Assembly: GCA_902785065.1 (NCBI GenBank)
Contig: CACZXH010000010.1
Location: forward strand, 24,052-88,051
Length of the DNA: 64,000 nucleotides
Source of the DNA: an uncultured Bacteroidia bacterium
GTDB taxonomy: Bacteria; Bacteroidota; Bacteroidia; Bacteroidales; UBA932
Direction of reading: 5' to 3'
Shown: in pieces, positions 11,377-18,984 of the stretch
How positions within the stretch are numbered: position 1 is the stretch's first letter
Layout of the letters: every line of letters begins with the position of its first letter
Notes under the pieces: model-generated
Told to the model about the DNA's origin: nothing
The model's input: only the letters and a program-made list of their open reading frames with translations
Databases searched by the model: none
Translations under genes and position numbers: made by a program

Positions 11377-12057
11377 ATGAAAAGAATAATCTGCTTCCTA
11401 TTTGCTGTCGCGGTCATCGGTCTATCCAGAGAGGGCCTGATGGCCCAGCCGCTTCCGGATGGTTTCGAGTGGGTTTACGGATGTTGGGAGAATCCCCGGA
11501 CGGGGGACTGCTACATCATCGGCAAGGACGGAATCCGGGAAAACATGACCCGCCGCTGGGTCGGTCGCTGTTTTCTGAAGGAGTATCCGACCTTGGATGT
11601 GTGGGGCGAACCGCTCAGGCCGTATGAGTTCGCGTCTTTTGACGGAAGTAGGATTCTCTCCTATTCCGGCCCATTCGAGTGTGACCGATTCTTTGTCATC
11701 GGCAATCAGGTCCTTCAGGAGCCCGGGGAAAATGGTGACAGGTTCGTGAAGAGGCAAGCGCCGCCGGCAAAAGGCGAGGCGGGGGTGGCAAATCGTGCCC
11801 TCGGGAAATGGAAGCTGGCCGAGACGGATGACTTTACGCTTGAGATATCCGCATCCACCATCAAACGGAAAACACCTCGCGGAATACACGAATCGACCTA
11901 TTCCGTCAGCGAAGAGGGGTACCTCATCACCGATTTGGATGTCTTTGTCTTCGAGGATGGCGTGCTCCATCATCATTATTCCAATACGGATTCTTACATC
12001 ATCTCCACTTACATCCGTCCTGCGGGTACGGTAATACCTTTATCGGACCTTCCTTGA
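11377..12057 (+). CDS. Secreted protein of unknown function
   Basis: I do not recognise this 226-residue protein. The ATG at 11377 gives a normal signal peptide (MKRIICFLFAVAVIG, cleavage after LMAQ). An ATG 30 bases upstream would place polar residues before it, so I prefer the later one. The mature part seems to have two similar lipocalin-like halves: one opening GFEWVYGCWENPRTGDCYII, the other GKWKLAETDDFTLEIS. Each has short alternating strands and no obvious catalytic residues. Four cysteines in the first half could form disulphides. It stands alone, ends just before a hairpin plus T-run, and has no clear partner. Confidence 0.6.
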   Translation: MKRIICFLFAVAVIGLSREGLMAQPLPDGFEWVYGCWENPRTGDCYIIGKDGIRENMTRRWVGRCFLKEYPTLDVWGEPLRPYEFASFDGSRILSYSGPFECDRFFVIGNQVLQEPGENGDRFVKRQAPPAKGEAGVANRALGKWKLAETDDFTLEISASTIKRKTPRGIHESTYSVSEEGYLITDLDVFVFEDGVLHHHYSNTDSYIISTYIRPAGTVIPLSDLP

Positions 12058-12088
12058 GAAAAATGGCTTGGCTCTGGTAATGGCTGCG

Positions 12089-12126
12089 GGTAACGTCCCT
12101 ATTTCGGGGACGTTACCTTCGTTTTT
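12089..12126 (+). terminator. Hairpin and T-run after the secreted-protein gene
   Basis: GGTAACGTCCC (12089-12099) pairs perfectly with GGGACGTTACC (12107-12117) across a 7-base loop, and TTTTT follows at 12122-12126 after a short spacer. This is a good rho-independent terminator for the gene ending at 12057. It is also one of two near-identical hairpins here. Confidence 0.65.
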
Positions 12127-12137
12127 GCCCATTTTTT

Positions 12138-12172
12138 GCGGGTGACGTCCCTGTTTCCGGGACGTTACCCGC
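12138..12172. repeat. Second copy of the GTAACGTCCC hairpin
   Basis: GCGGGTGACGTCCC (12138-12151) pairs with GGGACGTTACCCGC (12159-12172), one wobble pair, 7-base loop. It repeats the stem of the hairpin at 12089-12117 and is preceded by T6 at 12132-12137, which would be a tail for the first hairpin or an A-run on the other strand. No T-run follows it on the plus strand, so it is better described as a repeat than as a terminator. Confidence 0.6.
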
Positions 12173-12229
12173 ACTGCCGCCAAACTGCCACACAGGAAGT
12201 GGCCGGGTGGATGGCCTCCGACACGAAAG

Positions 12230-12261
12230 TTTGCAAGGGTGGCAAAAAGGCCGTAACTTTG
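12230..12261 (+). promoter_or_regulatory. Promoter of psuK
   Basis: TTTG at 12230-12233, 20-base spacer, then TAACTTTG at 12254-12261: a full Bacteroidota promoter. The ATG of psuK is 8 bases further on, so the transcript should be leaderless or nearly so. This supports the start at 12270 over an earlier in-frame ATG at 12207. Confidence 0.8.
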
Positions 12262-12269
12262 GGCTGCGT

Positions 12270-13121
12270 ATGAAAGTGTGTGTCATCGGCGGGGCGAATG
12301 TGGACATTACGGCGACATCGGCCCAGGCTTTCCGGGTGGGGGATTCCAACCCGGGGAAGGTCCATGTGTCCTGGGGAGGCGTGGGCAGGAACATTGCCCA
12401 TAACCTGGTGCTGCTGGGCGACGAAGTGGAACTTCTGACCATCTTCGGGGGCGGGGTTTTCGGCCCCGTCATCGAAAAGGCCTGCCGGGAAATCGGTATC
12501 GGCACGGGCCATTGCGATATCGCGGACGAACATACGCACTCGTTCTTCGTCTCGGTCAACAATGCTGATGGCGAACTCGTCGGAGGCATCGCGGACATGG
12601 ATGCCGTCGAGGGGATGGACACGGCCTGGATGGCCGCCAGGCTGGATGTCATCAACGCCGCCGATGCGGTCGTGGCCGATTCCAACTTGATGCCCGCAAC
12701 GCTTGCCTTCCTGATCGACCATTGCGAACGGCCGCTGTATCTCGATGCGGTTTCCGTCTCAAAGGCTGGAAGAATCCGGGAGGCAATGACGCTATCCCAC
12801 CGGAAGTCCGTCTTTGCCTTGAAATCGAATGCACTTGAATATGAATCACTTGCCGGTATCGAAGGCATAACCCGCTTCTATGAAAGCGCTGGTGCCGAAG
12901 GGCTTCGTGTCCATGCCGATGGCCAATTGTACGAGTACCCTGCGCTGCCTTGTATCGTACGGAGCGTCACGGGCGGCGGAGACGCGCTGCTGGCCGGCAT
13001 CGTGCATGCCGGACCGCAGGCGAGCGTAGCCGAAAGCGCCCGCATCGGCCTCCTCTGCGCCCGCTGCGCCGTGGAAAGCCCGGCCGCCGTCAATCCTGAA
13101 ATGAAAAATCTACAGCTATGA
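12270..13121 (+). CDS. psuK: PfkB-family sugar kinase, probable pseudouridine kinase
   Basis: The protein has 283 residues. N-terminal VCVIGGANVDI, the GKVHVSWGGVGRNIAHNLVLLGDEV stretch (about 30-55) and the C-terminal TGGGDALLAG motif with its catalytic Asp mark a ribokinase/PfkB kinase. The neighbour psuG encodes pseudouridine-5'-phosphate glycosidase and overlaps by 4 bases. That pairing makes pseudouridine the expected substrate: PsuK phosphorylates it and PsuG splits the product to uracil and ribose-5-phosphate. The family call is certain; the substrate is inferred from context. The promoter lies directly upstream. Confidence 0.88.
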   Translation: MKVCVIGGANVDITATSAQAFRVGDSNPGKVHVSWGGVGRNIAHNLVLLGDEVELLTIFGGGVFGPVIEKACREIGIGTGHCDIADEHTHSFFVSVNNADGELVGGIADMDAVEGMDTAWMAARLDVINAADAVVADSNLMPATLAFLIDHCERPLYLDAVSVSKAGRIREAMTLSHRKSVFALKSNALEYESLAGIEGITRFYESAGAEGLRVHADGQLYEYPALPCIVRSVTGGGDALLAGIVHAGPQASVAESARIGLLCARCAVESPAAVNPEMKNLQL

Positions 13122-14023
13122 ACAAATACCTGGACCTGTCACCGGAGGTGGCGGCTGCGAAAGCGGCCGGGAAGCCTGTGGTGGCGCTGGAATCGACCAT
13201 TATCTCCCATGGAATGCCGTATCCGCAGAACGTGGAGACTGCGCTGCGGGTGGAACAGACCATCCGCGAAAACGGCGCCGTGCCGGCGACCATCGCCGTC
13301 ATCGGCGGCCGCCTGAAGGCCGGCCTGACGCCGGAAGAAATCGAATACCTGGGCAAGAAGGGGAGGGGCGTGGCGAAAGCGTCGCGCCGCGACCTGCCCG
13401 TGCTCGTCGCCCGGGGCGCGGACGGCGCGACCACCGTCACCACGACGATGATTATCGCCGCGCTTGCCGGCATCCGCGTCTTCGCCACCGGCGGCGTCGG
13501 CGGCGTACACCGCGGCGCTGAAACTACCATGGACATTTCCGCGGACCTGGAAGAACTGGCCAAGACGCCGGTGATGGTCATCTGCGCCGGCGCCAAGTCC
13601 ATCCTGGACCTCGGCCTCACACTGGAGTACCTGGAGACCAAGGGCGTCCCCGTCATCGGCTACGGCACGGAGGAGCTTCCGGCCTTCTACACCCGCAAGA
13701 GCGGGTTCAAGGTCGACTACCGCATCGACACCCCCGCGGAACTGGCGGCGGCTTTCCGCGCCAAACTCGAGATGGGACTCGAGGGCGGCATGCTCGTCAC
13801 GAACCCGATCCCGGAGGAATACTCCATGGACCCGGTCCGGATCAATGCCGCCATCGACGAAGCTGTCGCGGAAGCGAACCGCCTGGGTATCAAGGGAAAA
13901 GAGACCACACCCTTCCTCCTCGCCAAAATCAAGGACATCACCGGCGGCGACTCCCTCGCCTCCAACATCCAACTGGTCCTGAACAACGCCCGACTCGCCG
14001 CCAAAGTCGCGGCTCTGCTATGA
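13118..14023 (+). CDS. psuG: Pseudouridine-5'-phosphate glycosidase
   Basis: PsuG breaks the C-C glycosidic bond of pseudouridine 5'-phosphate, giving uracil and ribose 5-phosphate. The 301-residue protein has the strongly conserved IndA/PsuG blocks: VALESTIISHGMPYPQN (about 22-38), IAVIGGRLKAGL, KASRRDLP, GATTVTTTMIIAA, FATGGVGGVHRG (about 126-137), ICAGAKSILDL and the late TNPIPEEYSM. It starts on the psuK stop (ATGA) and its own stop overlaps the Nudix start, so the operon is translationally coupled. Confidence 0.95.
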   Translation: MNKYLDLSPEVAAAKAAGKPVVALESTIISHGMPYPQNVETALRVEQTIRENGAVPATIAVIGGRLKAGLTPEEIEYLGKKGRGVAKASRRDLPVLVARGADGATTVTTTMIIAALAGIRVFATGGVGGVHRGAETTMDISADLEELAKTPVMVICAGAKSILDLGLTLEYLETKGVPVIGYGTEELPAFYTRKSGFKVDYRIDTPAELAAAFRAKLEMGLEGGMLVTNPIPEEYSMDPVRINAAIDEAVAEANRLGIKGKETTPFLLAKIKDITGGDSLASNIQLVLNNARLAAKVAALL

Positions 14024-14580
14024 AGAATACCATTACCGAAGACAAGAAGTGGAAGATACTCAGTACCGAGTATCTGGTCAAAAGGCCGTGGCTGACGGCC
14101 CGGCGCGATGTCGCCGAGCTGCCGGACGGCCGCATCAACCACGAGTATTACGTCCTGGAATATCCGGACTGGGTCAATATCATCGCCATTACGAAGGACG
14201 GAAAAATCGTCATGGAACGGCAGTACCGTCATGCACTCGGGAATACCTGCTATGAGCTTCCGTGCGGCGTCATCGAGAAGGGCGAAACGCCCCTGGAGGC
14301 CGCCAAACGCGAGCTTTTGGAAGAAACCGGCTTCGCGGGCGGGGAGTGGCAGGAATGGATGACGCTGTCTCCGAACCCCGCCACAAGCACGAACCTGGCG
14401 CACAGTTTCCTCGCCGTCGGCGTGGAAAAAGTCTCCGGCCAGCACCTGGACGCGACGGAAGACATCGATGTTTACATCCTGGAACCCGACTATGTCCGGG
14501 AACTTCTCCAAAACAACCAGATCCTTCAGGCCCTGATGGCCGCTCCGCTCTGGAAATACTTTTACGACAAAGACGTATGA
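14020..14580 (+). CDS. Nudix hydrolase, ADP-ribose-pyrophosphatase-like
   Basis: The 186-residue protein has a full Nudix box beginning GVIEKGETPLEAAKRELLEE (about 86-105) and continuing TGF, with the metal-binding REXXEE core. The preceding VMERQYRHALGNTCYELPCG block and the overall length fit the ADP-ribose/NDP-sugar pyrophosphatase group. In this operon it may remove a phosphoribosyl or nucleotide-sugar by-product of pseudouridine breakdown, but that is inference. It overlaps psuG and the transporter gene by 4 bases each. Confidence 0.88.
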   Translation: MKNTITEDKKWKILSTEYLVKRPWLTARRDVAELPDGRINHEYYVLEYPDWVNIIAITKDGKIVMERQYRHALGNTCYELPCGVIEKGETPLEAAKRELLEETGFAGGEWQEWMTLSPNPATSTNLAHSFLAVGVEKVSGQHLDATEDIDVYILEPDYVRELLQNNQILQALMAAPLWKYFYDKDV

Positions 14581-15431
14581 ACACAATCTGGATCGTCCTC
14601 CCCATCCTGACCCTCCTGATGTTCGACCTGGGGCTGGCGCTCCGGTTCGAGGATTTCGGGAAAGTTTTCCGTCATCCCTGGCCCATCGCAGTGGCCCTCG
14701 TCGGCCAGCTGGTCTTTCTCCCGGCCATTGCCCTGGGGCTGGCCTATCTATTGAAACTGTCGCCGGTCTTCTTCATCGGCCTCGTGCTCATCGCCTGCTG
14801 TCCGGGCGGCAGCTCGTCCAATGTCTTCTCCAAATTGGCCAACGGCGATGTCGCTCTGTCCGTGACGCTTACGGCGCTTAGCAGTATTATTACTTTATTT
14901 ACGATTCCGGTCATTATGGGCTGGGCCACCCGGCTGGTGGGGGAGAGCGTGGGCATCACGCTGCCTGTGGGAAACCTTATCAAGCAGAACCTCGTCCTCA
15001 TGCTCCTGCCGGTCCTTCTGGGCATCGGCCTGCACTATGCCTGGCCCAAGACGGCGGAGAAGGTGGACAAGGTCCTCACGAAACTGGCGTTCCCGCTGCT
15101 CCTCGTGCTGATCACCGTCTTCTACATCCAGCACCGGCACACGATCATGGACAATATCGGCGTCCTGGGCCTCTGCGTGACGGCCCTGATCCTTCTGGCC
15201 ATCGGCCTGTCCTCCCTGCTGTCCCGCCTGGTCCGGAACGACGCCCGCCAGCGTCGCACCGTGGTCATCGAAGTGGGTATGCAGAACGCCGCCCAGGCGA
15301 TTTCCATTGCCTCCAGCCCGTTCATCTTCGCGAACGAGGAAATGGCCATTCCGGCTATCCTCTACTCGCTGATGATGAACATTGTCCTGCTGACCTATGT
15401 CGGCATCGTCAAGAAAAAGAAGGAATTGTAA
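14577..15431 (+). CDS. SBF/BASS-family sodium-dependent transporter
   Basis: From ATG 14577 (overlapping the Nudix stop) the protein is 284 residues with about nine or ten hydrophobic helices. The family hallmarks are present: LIACCPGGSSSNVFSKLANGD (about 78-98), which is the crossover motif, and VGMQNAAQAISIAS (about 239-252) near the sodium site. Members carry bile acids, pantoate or other organic anions. Here the operon partners handle pseudouridine, so a nucleoside or related substrate should be considered, though nothing in the sequence proves it. Confidence 0.88.
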   Translation: MNTIWIVLPILTLLMFDLGLALRFEDFGKVFRHPWPIAVALVGQLVFLPAIALGLAYLLKLSPVFFIGLVLIACCPGGSSSNVFSKLANGDVALSVTLTALSSIITLFTIPVIMGWATRLVGESVGITLPVGNLIKQNLVLMLLPVLLGIGLHYAWPKTAEKVDKVLTKLAFPLLLVLITVFYIQHRHTIMDNIGVLGLCVTALILLAIGLSSLLSRLVRNDARQRRTVVIEVGMQNAAQAISIASSPFIFANEEMAIPAILYSLMMNIVLLTYVGIVKKKKEL

Positions 15432-15443
15432 TTAAAATTCCTT

Positions 15444-15451
15444 AAATTTGC
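15444..15451 (+). promoter_or_regulatory. -7 promoter element for the phosphofructokinase gene
   Basis: TAAATTTG matches the TAnnTTTG consensus and sits 38 bases before the ATG at 15490. No TTG is found at the usual -33 distance. Confidence 0.5.
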
Positions 15452-15489
15452 ATGATTTGGGAAAACAACGAACAAACTCTTATACAATC

Positions 15490-16720
15490 ATGAAAGATTC
15501 CATCATTATCCTCTGCGGAGGCGGCCCGGCTCCGGGTATGAACACTGTCGTCATGTCTGTCGCGAAGACGTTCCTTTCCAACGGTTACCGTGTCATCGGC
15601 CTGCACCGGCGGTTACAGCGGCCTTTTCAGCCAGAACCCGCGCACCGAGGACATCGACTTCTTCAAGGCCGACGCCTACTTCAACCGGGGCGGCAGCTAC
15701 CTGCAGATGAGCCGTTTCAAGCCCACCGACAAGGATTTCGAGGAGAACTTCAACCTGGCCCTGTTCCAGGAGAACAACATCAAGCTGCTCGTGACCGTGG
15801 GCGGTGACGACACCGCTTCCACCGCGAACCGGATCGCCAAGTTCCTGGCCGCCAAGCAGTATCCGATCGCGAACATCCACGTGCCCAAGACCATCGACAA
15901 CGACCTTCCGCTGCCGAACAACGCCCCTACCTTCGGCTTCAACTCCGCGAAGGACGAAGGCGCGCACCTGGCCCGCACCGTGTATGAGGATGCCCGCACC
16001 AGCGGCAACTGGCTCATTATCAGCGCCATGGGCCGCAGCGCCGGCCACCTGGCCCTGGGTATCGGCGAAGCCACGCACTGCCCGATGACCATTATCCCCG
16101 AAATGTTCAACAAGACCGGCATCTCCCTGGACAAGATCGTCAAGCTCGCGCTTTCCACCATCATCAAGCGCAAGATCATGGGCATCGGCTACGGCACCGT
16201 CGTCGTCGCCGAGGGCGTCTTCCACGACCTGGATCCGCAGGAGATCAAAAACGCCGGCGTGTCCATGACCTATGACGAGCACGGCCATCCGGAGCTCGGC
16301 AAGATCTCCAAGGCCGTTCTCTTCAACGACATCCTCGAGAAGGAGTTCAAGAAACTCGGCCTGAAGGTCAAGACCCGTCCGGTCGAGATCGGCTACGACG
16401 TCCGCTGCCAGGACCCGATCGGTTACGACCTCACCTATTGCACCGAACTGGCCATGGGTGCCTACGAGCTCTTCGCCAAGGGCGAGACCGGCTGCATGGT
16501 GTATGTCGATGCCGACGGCGAGTCCCATCCGCTATACCTGAAGGACCTGCAGAACGCCGAGGGCAAGATCCCGCCGCGCCGCGTGAACATCGAGGGCGGT
16601 ACCTCCCAGAACTATTTCAACCATATCTGCCACTTCATCACCCCGGCCGACTACGAGGCCGCGAAGAAGTACGTCGCCGACCCGGAGACCTACGACTTCA
16701 AGAAGATTCTGAACTGGTAG
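15490..16720 (+). pseudogene. Pyrophosphate-type 6-phosphofructokinase with a one-base frameshift
   Basis: Two frames together give a normal phosphofructokinase of about 409 residues. The first runs from ATG 15490 (IIILCGGGPAPGMNTVV) to codon 39 at 15606. The second begins at 15608 (GGYSGLFSQN) and ends at 16720. One extra C in the CC at 15606-15607 breaks the frame; without it the text reads LHGGYSG, as the family expects. GGDDT (about 104-108) marks the pyrophosphate-using type where ATP enzymes have GGDG. PKTIDND and MGRSAGH follow. Everything else is intact, so this may be a sequencing error. As written, translation would end at 15807. Confidence 0.85.
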
Positions 16721-16721
16721 T

Positions 16722-18206
16722 TTGAAAACCCTCGTTTACCAGATGCTGCCCCGTTTGTGGGGGAGCGGAAAGTTTGAAAGTGTCGACGCCGCGTCCTTGG
16801 AGTACATCCGGGGACTCGGCGTCGATTATATCTGGTACACGGGCCTCATCCGCCACGCCACGCGGAAGAAGGACGAAGGCTGCCGGCCGTCCCATCCCCA
16901 GATTGTGAAAGGGGAGGCCGGTTCTCCTTATGCCATTACGGATTACTACGACGTAAATCCTTATCTGGCAACGGATCCCGATGCCAGGATGGAAGAATTC
17001 CTTCAACTGGTGAAACGCACCCATCGGCACGGGATGAAGGTCCTCATGGACTTCGTCCCGAACCATGTGGCGCGGGATTACCGGAGCCACGTTCCGGGCG
17101 TCCATTCCCTCGGCGCCGACGACGACACCTCCGTGCACTGGTCGCCCGAGAACGACTTCTTCTATTACCCCGGCGAGCCCCTGCGCCTGCCGGAACCCTA
17201 CAACGGCCCCGGTTACTTCGAGTACCCGGCCAAGGCCTCCGGCAACTGTTTCTCCCCGGCGCCCGGAATCAACGACTGGTACGAGACCATCAAGATCAAC
17301 TACTGCGACTTCCATACCCGGACCTGGGACAAGATGTACAACATCGTCCATTACTGGGCCCTCAAGGGCGTGGATGGTTTCCGTTGCGACATGGTGGAGC
17401 TGGTGCCCCCGGCGTTCATGCAGTGGCTCATTGCGAAGATCAAACTGGAATTCCCGGATATCGTCTTCATCGCCGAGGTCTATGAGAAAGAAAAGTACCG
17501 GATGTATGTCGATGAGGTGGGTTTCGACCTCCTCTATGACAAGTCCGGCCTGTACGACACCGTCCGTGCCGTCACGTGTGACGGGCTCACGGCCAAGGCA
17601 TTGACCTGGAACTGGCAGTTCCTCGGTGACCTCCAGCCCCGGATGCTCGACTTCCTGGAGAACCACGACGAGCAGCGCGTGGCCTCCGATTTCTTCGCCG
17701 GCAGCGCCGAGGCCGGCTACGCCGCCCTGGGCGTGTCGCTGCTCCTGAACACAGCCCCCTTCATGCTCTACTTCGGGCAGGAGGTCGGGGAGCGGGGGAT
17801 GGACGCTGAGCCCTTCAGCGGCGTCAACGGCCGCACCTCCATCTTCGACTGGTGGACCGTGCAAAGCCTCCAGGCCCTGCGCCAGTACATTGACAACAAG
17901 CGCAAAGGATTGAATGCCAAGCAGAAATCGGTATTGAAGCGTTACCGCGAGGCGCTGGCCCTCGCCAAGCGGCCTGCCTTCGTCGAGGGCCGGACCTTCG
18001 ACCTCTGCTACTGCCAAGCCGAAGGCTTCAACCCCGACCGTCATTTCGCCTTCCTCCGCGCTGATGACACGGAAACCTGGCTCGTTGTCGCCAACTTCGG
18101 CCCTTCTGCCGACATCACGGTCCGCATCCCGGCCGAAGCCGGTACGGAGCCGCGCACCGTCACGCTTCACGTGCCGGAAAAGGATTTCGTTACCAGACAG
18201 ATTTAG
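16722..18206 (+). CDS. GH13 alpha-amylase-family glycoside hydrolase
   Basis: The 494-residue protein is a cytoplasmic GH13 enzyme with no signal peptide. Family regions are clear: MDFVPNHVA (region I, about 109-117), GFRCDMVE with the nucleophile Asp (about 220-227), FIAEVYE with the acid/base Glu (about 248-254), and LENHDEQR with the third Asp. It probably acts on maltodextrin or glycogen. The start is TTG one base after the phosphofructokinase stop; it yields MKTLVYQMLPRLWG, matching the usual beginning of this group. Its position after phosphofructokinase suggests joint use in glycan breakdown and glycolysis. Confidence 0.87.
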   Translation: MKTLVYQMLPRLWGSGKFESVDAASLEYIRGLGVDYIWYTGLIRHATRKKDEGCRPSHPQIVKGEAGSPYAITDYYDVNPYLATDPDARMEEFLQLVKRTHRHGMKVLMDFVPNHVARDYRSHVPGVHSLGADDDTSVHWSPENDFFYYPGEPLRLPEPYNGPGYFEYPAKASGNCFSPAPGINDWYETIKINYCDFHTRTWDKMYNIVHYWALKGVDGFRCDMVELVPPAFMQWLIAKIKLEFPDIVFIAEVYEKEKYRMYVDEVGFDLLYDKSGLYDTVRAVTCDGLTAKALTWNWQFLGDLQPRMLDFLENHDEQRVASDFFAGSAEAGYAALGVSLLLNTAPFMLYFGQEVGERGMDAEPFSGVNGRTSIFDWWTVQSLQALRQYIDNKRKGLNAKQKSVLKRYREALALAKRPAFVEGRTFDLCYCQAEGFNPDRHFAFLRADDTETWLVVANFGPSADITVRIPAEAGTEPRTVTLHVPEKDFVTRQI

Positions 18207-18922
18207 CGCCGCCGGAACTCGGCGACGGTGATGGCCGTCGCTATGGCGGCGTTCAGGGATTCGGAGCCCGGATCGTCCGCCGGGTAGGGCGGAATGAAGA
18301 GCCGGTCGCTCACGCAGGCGGCCACGGCCGGCGAAATGCCGTTGGACTCATTCCCGATTACAATCACCGAAGGAGCCTCCCGACCGCAGTCCAGCGCCTT
18401 GGAATACAGGTTTTCCCCATCCAGGAACGTTCCATACACGTGTCCGCCGCCGGCTATGACCTTCCGGCAGAGTTCCACGATATCCATCCGGAAGAACGGC
18501 ACGCGGAAAATGGCGCCCATCGTGGCCTGGACCACTTTGGGATTGTACAGTTCCACGGTATCGGGCGATGCAATGACTCCATCGATGCCGAACCAGTCCG
18601 CCACCCGGAGGATGGTGCCCAGGTTACCGGGGTCACGGATGCCGTCCAGGGCCAGGAAAAGCCCGCTCAAAGGCCGGAAGGCGGCCGGGGCCGGCTGCCG
18701 GACGACCGCGAGTACCGGAGAAGGGGAGGACAGCATCGACAGCCGCGCCATCGCCTCCTCGCCGATCTCGTCCCGGCGGTAGACGGACATGACCTCGAAT
18801 CCTGACGCCAGCGCCTCGGAAACCATCTTTTCCCCTTCGACCACGAAGAGTCCGGACTCGTCCCGGAACTTCTTCTGCGCGAGGGAGCGGACCTGCCGCA
18901 GTTCGTTCTTGGAAATGCTCAT
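18203..18922 (-). CDS. SpoU/TrmH-family RNA 2'-O-methyltransferase
   Basis: The protein is 239 residues. It has an N-terminal substrate-binding domain (SLAQKKFRDESGLFVVEGEKMV) and a SPOUT knot. LALDGIRDPGNLGTILRVADWFG (motif 1), VIVIGNESNGIS (motif 2) and IPPYPADDPGSESLNAAIA (motif 3) give the AdoMet site. It methylates a ribose in rRNA or tRNA; the exact target is unknown. An upstream TTG (18931) lies within the promoter element TAACTTTG (18936-18929), so ATG 18922 is the real start. Its stop overlaps the amylase stop by 4 bases. Confidence 0.88.
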   Translation of the reverse strand: MSISKNELRQVRSLAQKKFRDESGLFVVEGEKMVSEALASGFEVMSVYRRDEIGEEAMARLSMLSSPSPVLAVVRQPAPAAFRPLSGLFLALDGIRDPGNLGTILRVADWFGIDGVIASPDTVELYNPKVVQATMGAIFRVPFFRMDIVELCRKVIAGGGHVYGTFLDGENLYSKALDCGREAPSVIVIGNESNGISPAVAACVSDRLFIPPYPADDPGSESLNAAIATAITVAEFRRR

Positions 18923-18928
18923 ACCCTG

Positions 18929-18936
18929 CAAAGTTA
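18929..18936 (-). promoter_or_regulatory. -7 promoter element of the methyltransferase gene
   Basis: TAACTTTG on the minus strand, 6 bases before ATG 18922. It lies back to back with the tamL promoter and predicts a leaderless transcript. Confidence 0.65.
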
Positions 18937-18946
18937 TATATTATTC

Positions 18947-18979
18947 TTGTCGATTAATAGCGGAAAAGTGTTAATTTTG
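18947..18979 (+). promoter_or_regulatory. Promoter of tamL
   Basis: TTG at 18947-18949 and TAATTTTG at 18972-18979, spacer 22 bases, which is slightly long. The tamL ATG begins 5 bases after the element, so the mRNA should carry almost no leader. Confidence 0.65.
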
Positions 18980-18984
18980 TAGGA

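Noticed and set aside
12113-12868. Minus-strand frame opposite psuK reaching into the twin hairpins.
   Set aside because: It is low-complexity Ser/Pro-rich text antisense to a certain kinase gene with a proper promoter.
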